From: Lytechinus pictus
Lineage: Eukaryota > Echinodermata > Echinoidea > Temnopleuroida > Toxopneustidae
Length of the DNA: 64,000 bases
NCBI RefSeq assembly: GCF_037042905.1
Contig: NC_087254.1
Span: 14,493,103-14,557,102, forward strand
Direction of reading: 5' to 3'
The position numbers were made by a program, and so were the translations under genes. A model generated the notes under the pieces. The model searched no databases, had not been told where the DNA came from, and saw only the letters and a list, made by a program, of their open reading frames with translations. This document shows, in pieces, positions 52,301-63,810 of the stretch. The number at the start of each line of letters is the position of its first letter. Within the stretch, counting starts at the first letter, position 1.

Positions 52301-53331
52301 CAGGGGCCCGTTTCTCAACACATGGACAAGTTAGTCATATCTTTATCCACCAACCACGGAGTTAGTTCCAATCTTACTAAACCTGTTTCTCGAAAGCCTT
52401 TCTAACTAGAATACATTGATATCGATACTATCGGTAAAAAGAGCAGACGAGACGTAGCCTTAGTCACAATATAGCATAATTTTCAAAAAGAAAAATTATG
52501 ACAAAATTGCAAATATTGTGATGAATTGGGAAATAAATCTTTTTAAAATAATAGCACAGGTGAATTATGCATCATACATACTTAGACCATGAAGACTGGA
52601 GCATTCAATTGCACAGAAAATTAAATTATGAATAATTCATTTCATGACTAAAAAATCCCTTGTGGACGTTGAGATGGGTACCCCCGGGATATCCAATTTT
52701 GATAGTTTACGAAAGTAAACCATAACGGTTTTCTTTTTAAAATGATGATAATTATACGGTCTTTTACGATTCCAAACGTCATCAAAATATAGTTTAACGA
52801 AACATTTTCAATCATTTATACCGAAACATACGATATTTGACAAATTATATGCATAAATTAGAGATAGAATTTATCCAAATGTATAGGGGTCTGAAAACAA
52901 CAAATACGAGTTCAGTTATGGATGGCCTGACGTGTAGAATCTTTATCGATTAAATCATTTTACTATTTCAAAATGAATCGTTTTGTGGCGTTTTACCAAC
53001 AGTTTTTATAGTTTCTTTGTATTACAATTATCATTGAATGCATTAACCCACTTGTTTTGTGATGTAATTTCAACCTCTATGATTGATTACGTAAGATTGT
53101 AATTTTAAAATTTCTAGGCACTTTTGCATGTCATAGTCTACCCACGTGATACCACTACGTCATTAAGAAAGAAGTTATGACAGGTTCGGAGGTGTCATAA
53201 ATATTTAGTGAGGTCGTTGTACCCGATCTTGGTAAAGAGGGCTTCGTGAAACGGATAGCGGACAAGTAGCTCACTATCTCTGATTTAGTCAAGAAGTTAG
53301 ACTTATGACGGTGTTGAGAAACGGGCCCCTG
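52301..53331. mobile_element. TIR element, ~1.03 kb, ends CAGGGGCCCGTTTCTCAACA
   Basis: A perfect 21-bp inverted repeat closes both ends (52301-52321 and 53311-53331), and further inner similarity (TTAGTCATA, GACTTATGAC) suggests longer, decayed arms. No ORF of note. It starts only about 115 bases upstream of the LRR start codon, so it forms the immediate 5' flank of that gene. Confidence 0.85.
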
Positions 53332-53457
53332 AATGCATAAAGCACTCCATAAGCAAGCATAATCGAATAACATGAGCTAAAATTGAAAGAATGTATGAAA
53401 CGATGACTCAATGAACTAGTCTAATTATTGCTAGCTAGCAAGAGATTGGGAGAAAGT

Positions 53458-53725
53458 TAAAGGACAAGTCCACCCAATAACTAAAGTTGATTTGAAAAAA
53501 AAGAACAACTAAACAAGCATAACACTAAAAAATTCATCAAATAAGTCAGATGTGGATAAGAAAGTTAATTAAAAACTGAAATATCGTTTTATTCAAACAA
53601 TAAAAAACAAAAGAAATAGTGAATGAGGGGGAGTGAGTGACATCATCAACATTTACATGTCACTGAATTGTGCATATATTATATTTTCGTGAAAAAAATA
53701 AGCGAAATATTAGTCACAGATTAAG
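53458..53725. mobile_element. Truncated copy of the 20618-21196 MITE family
   Basis: AAAGGACAAGTCCACCCAAT, AACACTAAAAAATTCATCAA and GTGAGTGACATCATCA match the 20.6-kb and 14.5-kb copies. The right terminus is missing. Confidence 0.6.
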
Positions 53726-54780
53726 ATAGAGAAAGATTAGGTATTCTGGAGAGAGAGAGGAGGATGGGTATAAAGGCACAGGGTACAAAGATATGTTTTT
53801 CAGGATTTCTCTTCATAGGCCTATTCTACAGATAAGTGAATGAGAACTATCACTTTGTCGAAAAGTTTGTTGCAAAAATTAAAAAGAAACGAATAAAAAA
53901 ACCCGGGAAAAAAGCATCGACAAAAGCCTATGCACTGCTGTCCGATAATGACAAGGAGTGTAAAATGCATATTTTTTTAATCTTCCAGTGGTTCATGAAG
54001 ACTTGAAGAAAAAACAATAAAAAGAACATAACATTATAGTAGAGAGAACATATCATTTTAATAAAACAACATCTTTCAAAGTAATCAAGCCTCATCCTGA
54101 GCTTGAAAATTTTATCACTTCATGACGACCATTTTTTTTTTCAGGAGCTGACATGGCTCTGCATGGGAAGCGGGGTTACTGGATGTGTTGAAGCACCCCA
54201 AGATTTTTCTGAGGGTGCTTTGTAATGTATATACACCATAGCCAATACCCCCTAGAAATCAGGCTGGTATGCTAACAGGTAGAAATGTAATCAATATTAC
54301 CTTCATTTTCGAGCAATTTTTTTTTCTTTTGCTTGTCAATTTTTTTTCTGGCCCAAATCACTTTTGCAGTATATATATATTTTATTCTATTTTTTCGGGG
54401 GGGGGGGGGGTGGGAGGCTTCTTATTGTTTTCAAAACCAGCATCCCCTCTTAACATGCTTAAAATCGTTCCCATGCAGGGCCATGGGGAGCTGATGTGAA
54501 TGATTCTCTTTTGAAATACTGAAGGTGCTATAAAAACCATTTTGATTTTTTTAGAAGATGACATTTCATTCATTTTTATCACATCGTATATGGGTAAGCT
54601 CCTCGTTTAAGACTTCATAAATGAAAAAAAAAAACAATTAAATGACTTTCTTTTTGTTATCTTTGATAGATTCTTCTCAAACCGTCACCAATATATTTTT
54701 TTATTTTTCTGCTATCTTTATTATAAACTTTTCGTCAGGGTGAACTTTCCCTTTAAGATACAACGCTAATATACATGTAC
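53726..54780. other. Non-coding sequence with homopolymer debris
   Basis: No gene seen. A G run at 54399-54410 and T runs around it mark eroded element DNA. Confidence 0.35.
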
Positions 54781-54859
54781 CTATTTTTTTTTTTTGGGGG
54801 GGGGGGTGGGCGTGAAGGAGTGGAGGTACTTGGAAGTATAAGTACTCTCTCATCACCCC

Positions 54860-54930
54860 CTCTCTCCCTCTTTCTTTCTTTCTTTCTTTCTCGACTCTCT
54901 CTCTCTCTCTCTCACACACGCACACACACC
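54860..54930. repeat. Compound microsatellite (TTTC)n(CT)n(CA)n
   Basis: CTTTCTTTCTTTCTTTC, then a CT run, then CACACACGCACACACAC within 70 bases. Confidence 0.92.
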
Positions 54931-55499
54931 TACCCCACACTCTCGTCAGATTAACAACCAATAAACACAGTGACAAAATATTCGAATCAAGAACGCATTT
55001 TATTAATCTTAATTGGACGGACAACAATTAAACTTCACATATTAAATGGATCAGCAACAGAGAATTAATATCAATGAGATGTGGGTGTTTACAGATGACA
55101 CCAGAGATTAAAGGAAATCAAGACATACTGTCGATGCAGAATAAGAATGGTATAAACACAAGGCATTTCGCCATTTGGCGTCAATGCAATTACAAAACCC
55201 TCGATATAATAAACAAAGCAAAATGGCATTCAATTCACACTATTAAACAACACCCAACAACAAGCACATCGAATAAAAATTGCCAAACACATTTTACAAG
55301 TCAGTCTCACTCCAGTCAACATTCTACGTGCCTTTTCCTTTCCTCCCCATAGTCCTCTCATTTTATCGCGTCCAATCCATTACATCTCTCCCCCTCTACC
55401 CCATCAGGGGCCCGTTGCAGAAAGAGTTGATCGCAAGTCCCAAATGCGCGCTGTTCATTGGTTGAAAATCAAGTTGCGCATGATGTTTAGAGTTGCGAT

Positions 55500-56790
55500 T
55501 GATTGCAACTCTTTTTCTCTTCCCCATCTCCACTCCTTCTTCTCTCTACCACATCTCCACTCCTTCATTCTATCCCGTCTACACCCCATCTCTCCTCACC
55601 ATCTTCACCCCTTCTCTTTACCCCATCTCCACTCCTCTCTCCCCCATTTTATACACTCGAGGTATTTCTCCCTCATTATACCCCATCTCAACTCCTTCTG
55701 TCTGTCTAATTAATCTCCCGTCTACCCCTTCTGTCTCTCTACCTCATCTCCACTCCCTTCTCATCTTCTCTACCCATCATTACTCCTTCTGTTCCTCTCG
55801 TCTCCAACTCTTTCTCCCTCATTATACCCCATCTCCACTCCTTCTGTCTTTCATCTTCTCTACCCATCATCACTCCTTGTGTCCCTCTCATCTCTAACTC
55901 TTACTCCCTCATTATACCCCATCTCCATCCCTTCTGCCTCTCTAATCATACCCCATCTCCACCCCCTCCTCTCCCTCTCTCCACACCATATCCACTTCTC
56001 CTCTCACTAGCCCCGTCTCCACCACTTCTGTCTCTCTCATCTTTCTCCCTCATCCATCGCCACTCATTTTGCTGATCTCTTTTGTATACCCCTACCTCTG
56101 CCAGTATGTCAAGCAATATAATCTCAATAATGTTTGACTGAACATTTGAATATCCATTCCATTTCCTTTTTTCTATCTAACGTACCCCCTCTACCCTTAT
56201 TACTCCACCATGCATCTCCGGTCTCCCCTTCCAGGTCTTTTCAAACACTTTCCATCTTCTTTTCCTATGTGTTATCTCATAATATCTCTCTTCAACTATC
56301 CTTTCACATTTTCCCCATATGAAATGTTTGTTCTATCGTGTATCATTCTCGACATCCACACCCACTTTTTGTCCTCCCCTTCTCCTCCTTATTATTTTCT
56401 TCACTCTTTTTTTCATTGTTCTCACCCTTCTCGCGATATAGCTATCCTTTGTTCCACCTCCATATTTGTTTTCTGACACCCTTTCCAAACTTCCGCCATT
56501 CTTTCATCCATTACATACAGTACCTTGACTCCCTTCAGTGTCCAGTCCTACTATGATAAATATACTTATCTAAACTCCCACAACCCCCCCCCCTCTCTGT
56601 CTCATCCTCTCTTTCTCCCCTATCTCTCACCCCACACATTCCCTCTCTATCTCTCTCCCTCTCTTCGTGTATCTCATTCTATATATCTCTCTCTCCATCT
56701 TTCATTTTCCTCTCTCTCTCAATCCCGCACTCCCTTGCTCTCTCTCCACCCCTCCCCCTCTCTCTCTCTCTCTCTCATACTGTATTTGTT
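55500..56790. repeat. 1.3-kb pyrimidine-rich tract with CCCCATCTCCACTCCTTCT repeats
   Basis: The plus strand is overwhelmingly C and T. A degenerate unit of about 20-45 bases, CCCCATCTCCACTCCTTCT, recurs many times at 55520-56030, followed by CTCTCT-rich DNA to 56780. The Ser/Pro/Leu-rich ORFs across it are composition artefacts. Confidence 0.85.
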
Positions 56791-57015
56791 TTTCTTCAGT
56801 TTGATTGGATATAGCTCGAATTAGGACCCACATTCTGCATAAATATAAATTTAGGATTGTTGTGAGTTCTGTGTATCCATACTATTTCATCTTATCTTTT
56901 TTTCTGTCGGTGGTTTCAGTCCTAGGGCATATTGGAATTTTTTTGTTCTACACAACACCAAGCAATCTTGGTGTATTCAAAACTGGGCTCCAAACTGCAC
57001 AAAATATTGTGATAC

Positions 57016-57069
57016 AAATGTATATCGTATCAAACAGCACTCTTGTGCTGGTTGATACGATATACATTT
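57016..57069. other. Near-perfect 25-bp hairpin
   Basis: AAATGTATATCGTATCAA at 57016-57033 pairs perfectly with TTGATACGATATACATTT at 57052-57069. After one A/G mismatch the inner stem CAGCAC/GTGCTG closes on a TCTT loop. It is a single-site inverted repeat, not part of a recognised MITE. The loop is short for a microRNA precursor. Confidence 0.8.
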
Positions 57070-57190
57070 AGGTATACATAAATGTTTTAAAAAACGGCTA
57101 TATGTTCAATGTGCAAAAAATAGTGTGTTAGAATATGATATTATGTCTGTAATCAACAGGCAAACTTTTCGGCAAGGTTATCAATCATAT

Positions 57191-57797
57191 CATTAAAGGG
57201 GAATCCAGCCTTGGCTATAAAATGCTGTGTTGGGAAGGAGAAAAATAAATCAAACAGAATGGTGAAAGTTTGAAAGAAATCGGACAAGCAATAAGAAAGT
57301 TATAGCTGCTTTAAAATTGAGATCACTAATACTATGTAGATTTCAAATTGGCAACTGAGTAAGTAAATTATGACAAGGGGCAAGGACAACTTTCCCATAG
57401 GCCATGTACTTTATTATCAGGGATTAGTGGTTTTCTCCTAAGTACCCATTCCCCTGGGGCAGTAATCTAAATATAACCCAGGTAGTATATTGTTTTATGT
57501 CCTCATGAAAGAAAACTATAATTTGAAATAACACTTTTGGGGAAAATGACATTTTAGCCATAATATGTATTGGAGTACATGGAAGAGTAGTCCTTGCCTT
57601 ACATCACTATGACTTCCCATATGCGGCCAATTTGAAGTCTCCATGGGTATAGTGATTACCAATATTTATAACTTTTAAAAATTCATAACTTTCTTGTTGT
57701 TTGTCCAATATTGTTCAAACTTTCACCTATCAACTTGTCTGATTTTTCTTTTCCTTATAAAAACAAGTTTTTATTTGGGTTGGATTCCCCTTTAATG
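57191..57797. mobile_element. MITE with CATTAAAGGGGAATCCAGCC ends
   Basis: The left end CATTAAAGGGGAATCCAGCC matches the inverse of GGTTGGATTCCCCTTTAATG at the right with one mismatch. Inner TTTGAAAGAAATCGGACAAG pairs with TTGTCCAATATTGTTCAAAC. About 607 bases, non-coding. Confidence 0.85.
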
Positions 57798-58676
57798 ATT
57801 CTCACAAAAAATACAGTGGGTCTAATATGCTATTCAGACAGCTGTTACTATAGCAACATGATAACAATAATGCTTCGGAGAATAGATTGCATCTTCAGAA
57901 TACATTCTCGAGATAGGAGAGGATAATCGGGCAATATCATATTCATAAATAGTAACATTAAAAATTCAAAATAATGTTGCCAATCAAACTTTCGGCTAAT
58001 TTACCTCGAGTATGTGATCTCAATGCTGTCATCGATTAATCGATTAATTCCAGGTACAGAACGTCGGCGAATAATAATTTAGGAATATTGAAATTTCACT
58101 GGAGAATTTGACGTTCAATGTTTGCAACACCACGAAATCAATATCAAAAATAAAATTCAAACGAAAATACAACCAAAATTTGTTAAATGGCATACATACA
58201 AAATATAACTTTGACTTGGTTGAAAACAACGGATTACAAAAGTATAAATCACGATTCATCGAGTATAAAAACACATTTTTGTCAGTTTCAAAAGTGATCA
58301 GCTCTTTTGAATATATATACATGTGCTGTGCATTCATCCTCATTAGGGGAAACAATAATGCCAATGCACCCATTAATACTTATACACTACTAACAAACAG
58401 AGTGATATTATATCACATGACTACATTTTCGTACACGCGACATGGAAAGATGGCGGTAAATTTAAGTAATTAATATACATACCGAGCATGCGCCGACCGT
58501 CTTTATGACAAGCTTTTTGTACTCACAATTATGTATTTCATTTTACAAAACATTTATATCATGAATGTGTTTTGTGTAATGGATGCGAAATAGACTGACG
58601 AACATTAATGTCATGCACACTTTCTGAAAGCTTTCTCCAGGATTGTCTGGCTAAATTACATGTGTTATTTACTATC
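57798..58676. other. Non-coding sequence, no gene seen
   Basis: Two antiparallel ORFs of about 110-120 codons overlap at 58044-58473 but have AT-rich, domain-less products. I do not call either. Confidence 0.4.
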
Positions 58677-58677
58677 C

Positions 58678-58872
58678 GCCCTTTCACACGGTAAAAAAAA
58701 ATCGTAATTTGAATGATGATTCCAATGAAAAATAAGGCTAATGACAAATATTTAGCACGTGTGAAACCAAACTAGAACATGATTAGAATCATGGACGCTA
58801 TTAATTCCAGTCACGATTACTATAGCATTCATCATTGCAATGATGATTCAAGATTCACGTGTGAAAAGGGCC
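58678..58872. mobile_element. MITE with GCCCTTTCACACG ends
   Basis: GCCCTTTCACACGG at the left and CACGTGTGAAAAGGGC at the right are inverse. Inner AATGATGATTCCAATGA and TTGCAATGATGATTCAAGA are also related. Confidence 0.7.
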
Positions 58873-59327
58873 TAAAATGCCTTCCTAGGAAATACATGTA
58901 GGCGAATAGTTAACAGTTCAGTTAGCCTCTTGGCAGACGGGAGCAACTCGGTGTTAATAAGGAGTTTTCGGAACGACTATTCGCTGACGCTCTCTGGAAC
59001 GTAGAGAATCTATTGTCAAAAACCCTTCATGACAAAAACGTCTTGTCGAAAAACGGTGAATCATCACAGCAGTATCGTCCGTGACTATGGAAAAACGACA
59101 TATTTGCAATTTTTCGTCAGCTCCCAATCTTAGGATGATCATCTTTCTCGGTTCACCCATTTTCGACAAAGATCTCCGAGATTTCAAATGTGAATCAATG
59201 CATTTGTTGTGTTTTAGGATTGAAACAGCGTGGTTGAGCGAAAACACGCAAATACCAAATTTAATGAGAACATTAGGCTAGTATTAATATACGTAGCACC
59301 GACGATATTATCACCTCATGGTATGAA

Positions 59328-59912
59328 ATTAAAGGGACACTCCAGGCTGTAAATCGTATGATTTGAACAGAATTAGAAAACCCAGACAAACAAAAGACTG
59401 AAAAGGAATAACAAAGTTATGGCATTTTAAAGATTTGCATTAATTAGGTAAAAAAAAAGTTCTGGGCATGTCTTCATGATTATTCAATGAGCAAACTGAT
59501 GATGACATGATACCCATAATGTTATTTGCATTTTATTATATGAAATTAGGTTTATTCATATTTTGTCCTTCAAAACCAAAAGTATTGGAATAACTGATTA
59601 AGTGCAATAGAATTGCTGCAACTTATTTCAATATAAGGGAGACATATCATTCACACATGTTGAAAAAAATGAAACAATTATGATTTCATGGAATAACGTA
59701 AGAAAAAAGGAAGGTGAGGATGTGACATCATCAGCCCATCTAATGAATATTCATGACGGCGTGCATATAACGGTTTTCATAATATATTGCTAATCTTTAA
59801 AATTCAATAACTTCGCTATGTGTTATTAGATTTTGATGAAATTTTCAGCGTTTTGCTCTGTGAATTTTACTCTATTTAGATATAAACATTTCAGCCCGGG
59901 GCATCCCGTTAA
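59328..59912. mobile_element. MITE, ATTAAAGGGACACTCCAGGC end
   Basis: The left end ATTAAAGGGACACTCCAGGC and the diverged inverse AGCCCGGGGCATCCCGTTAA at the right bracket about 585 bases. Paired CAAAGTTATGGCATTTTAAA and TTTAAAATTCAATAACTTCG lie inside. It resembles the 57.2-kb and 20.6-kb elements in layout. Confidence 0.65.
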
Positions 59913-60560
59913 GTTGAATACATCCAAAATAACAGATTTAATTCTTTTTCATTAATCTTTAGCAAACGTCGTAAAGGATCAGGAGTCATTTGTCACTAAA
60001 TGTTGAGGACTTAGGCCTAGACTTACAGCCAAGAAAGTCCATCTTATGGTGGCGCTCTACATACGCTGAAAGTGGACTGAAGTCGGCGTCGGAGGTGGCT
60101 TGACTTGTGTCTTTCGAAAGCCGGACTGACACTGTCTCGGACCCTGAGTCCACCTTTGGATGTGGTTTGAAGGCGGCGTCAAATTGCCCGACTGAAGCCG
60201 GCTGGCAACAACGCCGGCTTCATTCCTGCAAATTGGTATGTCCTCCAAGTGGACTCAGGCCGGATTGACCACTGAACTAGAAATAACGAACAATAATTAT
60301 AGCTGACGAACAATATAAAATGTTGACAGGAATCGTCAGCCAACTCGCGTCACATGAATAAGCGGCGCGAAGGCGGCTTTTTGTAAACCGGATAGTGATT
60401 TCGAGGCGGCGCGCCGCGGCGTCAGTTCACTTTCGGCGTAAACTATGTGTACCACCACCCAAATTGCTTTCGTGAAGGCGACTTCAAAGCCGGCGTCGGA
60501 GGCGGCCTGAAATCCGAAGCATGTGTATCAGTGGCCGTATATAGCAATTGATGTCTGTTG
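59913..60560. other. GC/CpG-rich stretch with GGCGTCGGAGGCGGC motifs
   Basis: Unlike its surroundings, 60040-60540 is GC-rich. GGCGGCGTC, GGCGTCGGAGG and related words recur in both orientations, with a palindromic GGCGGCGCGCCGCGGCGTC near 60403. No good ORF. It could be a decayed transposon or a regulatory island. Confidence 0.4.
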
Positions 60561-62172
60561 CAGCCTGCCGTGTAGTCCCATACCAATTGTGACAGGATCT
60601 AAATGTTACGCGACCAAAGCGACACTTACAAAGTAGCCCCTCAGGGCTTAACTTTGAAGTTCATACACGTTAACTAAATCAACATATATATAGTTTATCT
60701 TTCCTCGACAATACTATTTGGCAAATCTCATGCGTACTGAAAGCTTTAATTCGTTAACATAATGATTCTAGATCAATTTTCACGTTGACATTATCCGGAA
60801 GTATTTACATCATACTTCTCGAAGTGCACTTTCAAATTTACAACATCATATTCTGTTTCCCGCGAAGAAGTCTAAGAGACTAAGTTTATACAGCGATGAG
60901 TTTAGTATTTTCGAATGTTAGACAATAAGGCCTTCATCACCTGGGGCACCACGCACGACATCATTATTTATCATTAGTGCTCATACCCATAAGCCTTCGC
61001 ATATTCAGCCTATTTCAGATCTTTGCTTTGGCGGCTTGTTTCTATCTCCATCTATCTCTATCTTCTATCATTAAGATGTTACTCAAAATACACTTTGCTC
61101 AATTGAGATCTCGACGATCGCCCTCCGAATCTTTGTAAATGCGGAAACAGAGGAAAACTTTTTGAGGTTGTCCTTGGCAACCGGTAATGAGACAGTGTTG
61201 AGCGATGATCATCTCCGGGCTATCAAAATAGATCCTTGTTCACAGAACAATATTTGTCGGTATATTCTTTTCTCAAAAATGTCCTTTGTCGCTCTTGTCG
61301 GTGCGTAATACTCTCGTTAATACATAAATCACGTGGGTGTTGAAGGTTTTTACTCTTATTTGTGTGGCTTCTTGCGAAAACAGTTGCATGCTTAATTTAA
61401 GAGTAGTCAGAACTGAAAGAAAACAATATTCTATTAATCGTGTTAAGTAGATGAAGCCCGATACTAGTACACGATGAATTGTTATCGTCCCCGGAAACTT
61501 GTTAATGGTGTATTTTTACAAACACAAGGTGAACGGAATACGGAATCGCAACACACCACTGACGTGAGGCAGACAGATTTAAACGAGATAAGTATCAAGA
61601 CAGTCTATTAAATAGTGCTGAATTTAAAGAATGGCGCCACTAAAAGTAAAGACAAAAATAGAACTTAGTGTAATTTCCACTTGTGAAAATTTTCAAACAG
61701 TTTAAATCAAGTTCTTGATTGAATAGCGGGTCCTTTGCCTTCCCCTATATCCACTAATGGTCCGTCCGTAATCTCGCAGACAAATTAGCATTTTGGTTTC
61801 ACGGTCGAACAACCATCATGGCTAAGCTACACATCCAGTTTGATCAGACATTCTCTGTAAACGTTCGTTTGGTATCCTCATTCTTTGGCGAATATACCAT
61901 ATCATACCACCCTGGTCTATTTCCAATCTCAATTGAAAGCCTAATATCTAAATTTCTACTCATGGTAGTAGTTTGGTCCAATCCAACCTAGTCTCGGCTC
62001 AATCACCTGTTGCAGACTTTACACGAACATGACGAAAAGATTTGTTTGTTTTCTTCAAAATGTGATTCTTGATTACTTAGCTGTGGCATAGCCGAAGGAA
62101 TGCTAAGGCGTCCGTCCAAATCGGATTCCCTGTCCTTTATCAGTTTGGCTTTGCCCTTCAATGCTGACATCG
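60561..62172. other. Non-coding 3' flank of the RASD-like gene
   Basis: No exon, RNA gene or repeat recognised. It includes the gene's 3' UTR, with no clear polyadenylation signal found by eye. Confidence 0.4.
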
Positions 62173-62744
62173 CTACTGAATACAGCACATAGCTTTTCTT
62201 AGCTTTCTATGGATACTACCCCTCTCGCTTTCATCGTCGTCGACTTCGTCCATACTACTTCCCCTTATGGTCTTTAGCCGGAGCTGCAGAAGATCACTGC
62301 GGACACTGGGTCTTCTCGCATTGGGAGTGACCATCCCACAGGCCTCGCTCAACCGTCTCCTCAGGGCTAACTTTCCATTATGACTCGGCCTAAGAGACGT
62401 CGGTCCGTGACTTGCACTCACTTTCCGATGCAGCGACGGGCTCATCTCGCTTGGCAAGCGAGCATTTTCAAAAAGACACCTGAAGAGGACGTCAACATTA
62501 TAGAACTTCTTGGCGGACGTTTCCAGAAAGACACACCTTCTGGTCTGGTCAAAGGCTGCTTTGGCTTCATCCAGAGGAACCTGCCGGTTGTTGTCCTTGT
62601 CGCATTTGTTCCCTGCAATAACCATTGGGGTGCATTTTGTGCTGTTGGCAGTGTTCTTGGTTGATTGTATCTGTTCCCGAAGGCGAATGGCTTCTTGAAA
62701 GCTATTTCTGTCGTCAATGCTGTATACAATGATGAAGACGTCAC
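62173..62744 (-). CDS. RASD1: RASD1/Dexras1-like small GTPase, last coding exon (partial)
   Basis: 190 codons are visible, starting phase 1 after an AATTCAG acceptor and ending in TAG. The exon begins GDVFIIVYSIDDRNSF and carries the guanine-specificity motifs NKCD (G4, as NKxD) and ETSAKK (G5), then LPSEMSPSLHRKVSA and ARRPSVRSDL, segments characteristic of the RASD1/RASD2 (Dexras1/Rhes) group. It ends CCIQ, a CAAX box for prenylation, so the protein should sit at membranes. RASD proteins are Ras-family GTP-binding proteins in G-protein and nitric-oxide-linked signalling in vertebrates; the function here is inferred. The P-loop, switch I and switch II lie in earlier exons to the right of the window. 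An acidic insert, MDEVDDDESERG, precedes the tail and is not in the vertebrate proteins as far as I recall. Confidence 0.88.
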
Positions 62745-62941
62745 CTGAATTAGAAAATGAAAAAAAAAATGAAAGTTAATATTAGCTTATATCAGCCTAC
62801 TTGATTCCCACTCTATAAGCATAGAAAGAAAATCCGGAGGGGGTGAACACTCCACTGTATTGTTGTACACACGAGTCACCATGGGTTTCCCAAACTACCC
62901 ATAAATATTTAATAGTCAAAATCACACCCTGTTTCCACCTG

Positions 62942-63220
62942 CACTGTTAGAAAATTTATCCTTAAAATAAAAAAGTTCCTGCAGCAGAGTCTCGAGAACA
63001 CCTGTAATCTTACCAGATTGCGTAATCTTACAGGAAATTGATATTTGGTGTATGGAACCTTACAAATTTCCTTTAATAAAACGCCCTTTTCCCCATTTTA
63101 AACAGACCTGTTCTGTTAAATTGCAGAAAAATCCCTGTTTTATGAATTTACAGAATGATTCTGTTATTGCTTTCTGCAAAATCTTCTTTTTTCTGTAAAA
63201 TCAGGTTTTTTTTAACAGTG
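62942..63220. mobile_element. MITE with CACTGTTA ends
   Basis: CACTGTTAGAAAA opens and TTTTTTTTAACAGTG closes it. The interior has TTACAG and CTGTAA words in both orientations. It lies in the intron upstream of the RASD-like exon. Confidence 0.65.
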
Positions 63221-63357
63221 TGTTTGCTTGACAAAAGACCCTCTGAATCAAGAGCCCTTATGAGAACACAGCGTCACAGGGGTGATGTCATAATTTTCAT
63301 AACGTGTGAAAATAAAATGCTCCATTTTAACTTATAAATTCATTGAAATCTACTTCA

Positions 63358-63564
63358 CACTGTAAAAACGCTGTTTAAAATCTTAAGCGCGTTGTTTAAG
63401 CCTGGCACTCTGATGATTATTGTTTAAACTTTTAAAACAAGTTGTTTAAACTTTTTGAACAATTAAAATTCAAACAACTTGTTTTAAAGCATAAACAATA
63501 GTTGTTAGAGTGACGGGCTTAAACAGCCTATACTTTAAAAATTTTAAACAGCGTTTTCACAGTG
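63358..63564. mobile_element. MITE with CACTGTAAAAACGCTGTTTA ends
   Basis: Left CACTGTAAAAACGCTGTTTA, then AAAT, is inverted at the right as ATTTTAAACAGCGTTTTCAC, then AGTG (one mismatch). GTTTAAAC and CAAACAACTTGTTTTAAA pair inside. Confidence 0.85.
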
Positions 63565-63578
63565 CACTCTCTCTAAAT

Positions 63579-63810
63579 GCAAAAGAGCTAATCTAGTCGC
63601 TAATCACACTCCTATTGGAGTGATTTAGGGACCAATCCGTTTGGAGTGAACTGTACACCTTTTTAGAGTGCACTGTGAGTCCTCTTCTTGCAGTTCACTC
63701 CAAAAGGAGTCATAATGCACTCTAAAACGATGAACAGTTAACTCCAGAGGGACTGGTCCCTAGTATCACTCCAAGAGGAGTGTGATTAGCGACTAGATTA
63801 GCTCTTTTGC
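63579..63810. mobile_element. Foldback element with perfect 34-bp arms
   Basis: GCAAAAGAGCTAATCTAGTC, then GCTAATCACACTCC (63579-63612), is repeated in perfect inverse at 63777-63810. Inner GGAGTGA and TCACTCC words continue the symmetry. It lies 15 bases from the neighbouring MITE. Confidence 0.88.

Noticed and set aside
55444-56824. Several Ser/Pro/Leu-rich ORFs of 60-134 codons
   Set aside because: They follow the pyrimidine-rich composition in every frame; no start context, splice sites or domain.
58044-58473. Overlapping ORFs of 109 (minus) and 121 (plus) codons
   Set aside because: AT-rich, no recognisable domain, and mutually overlapping.
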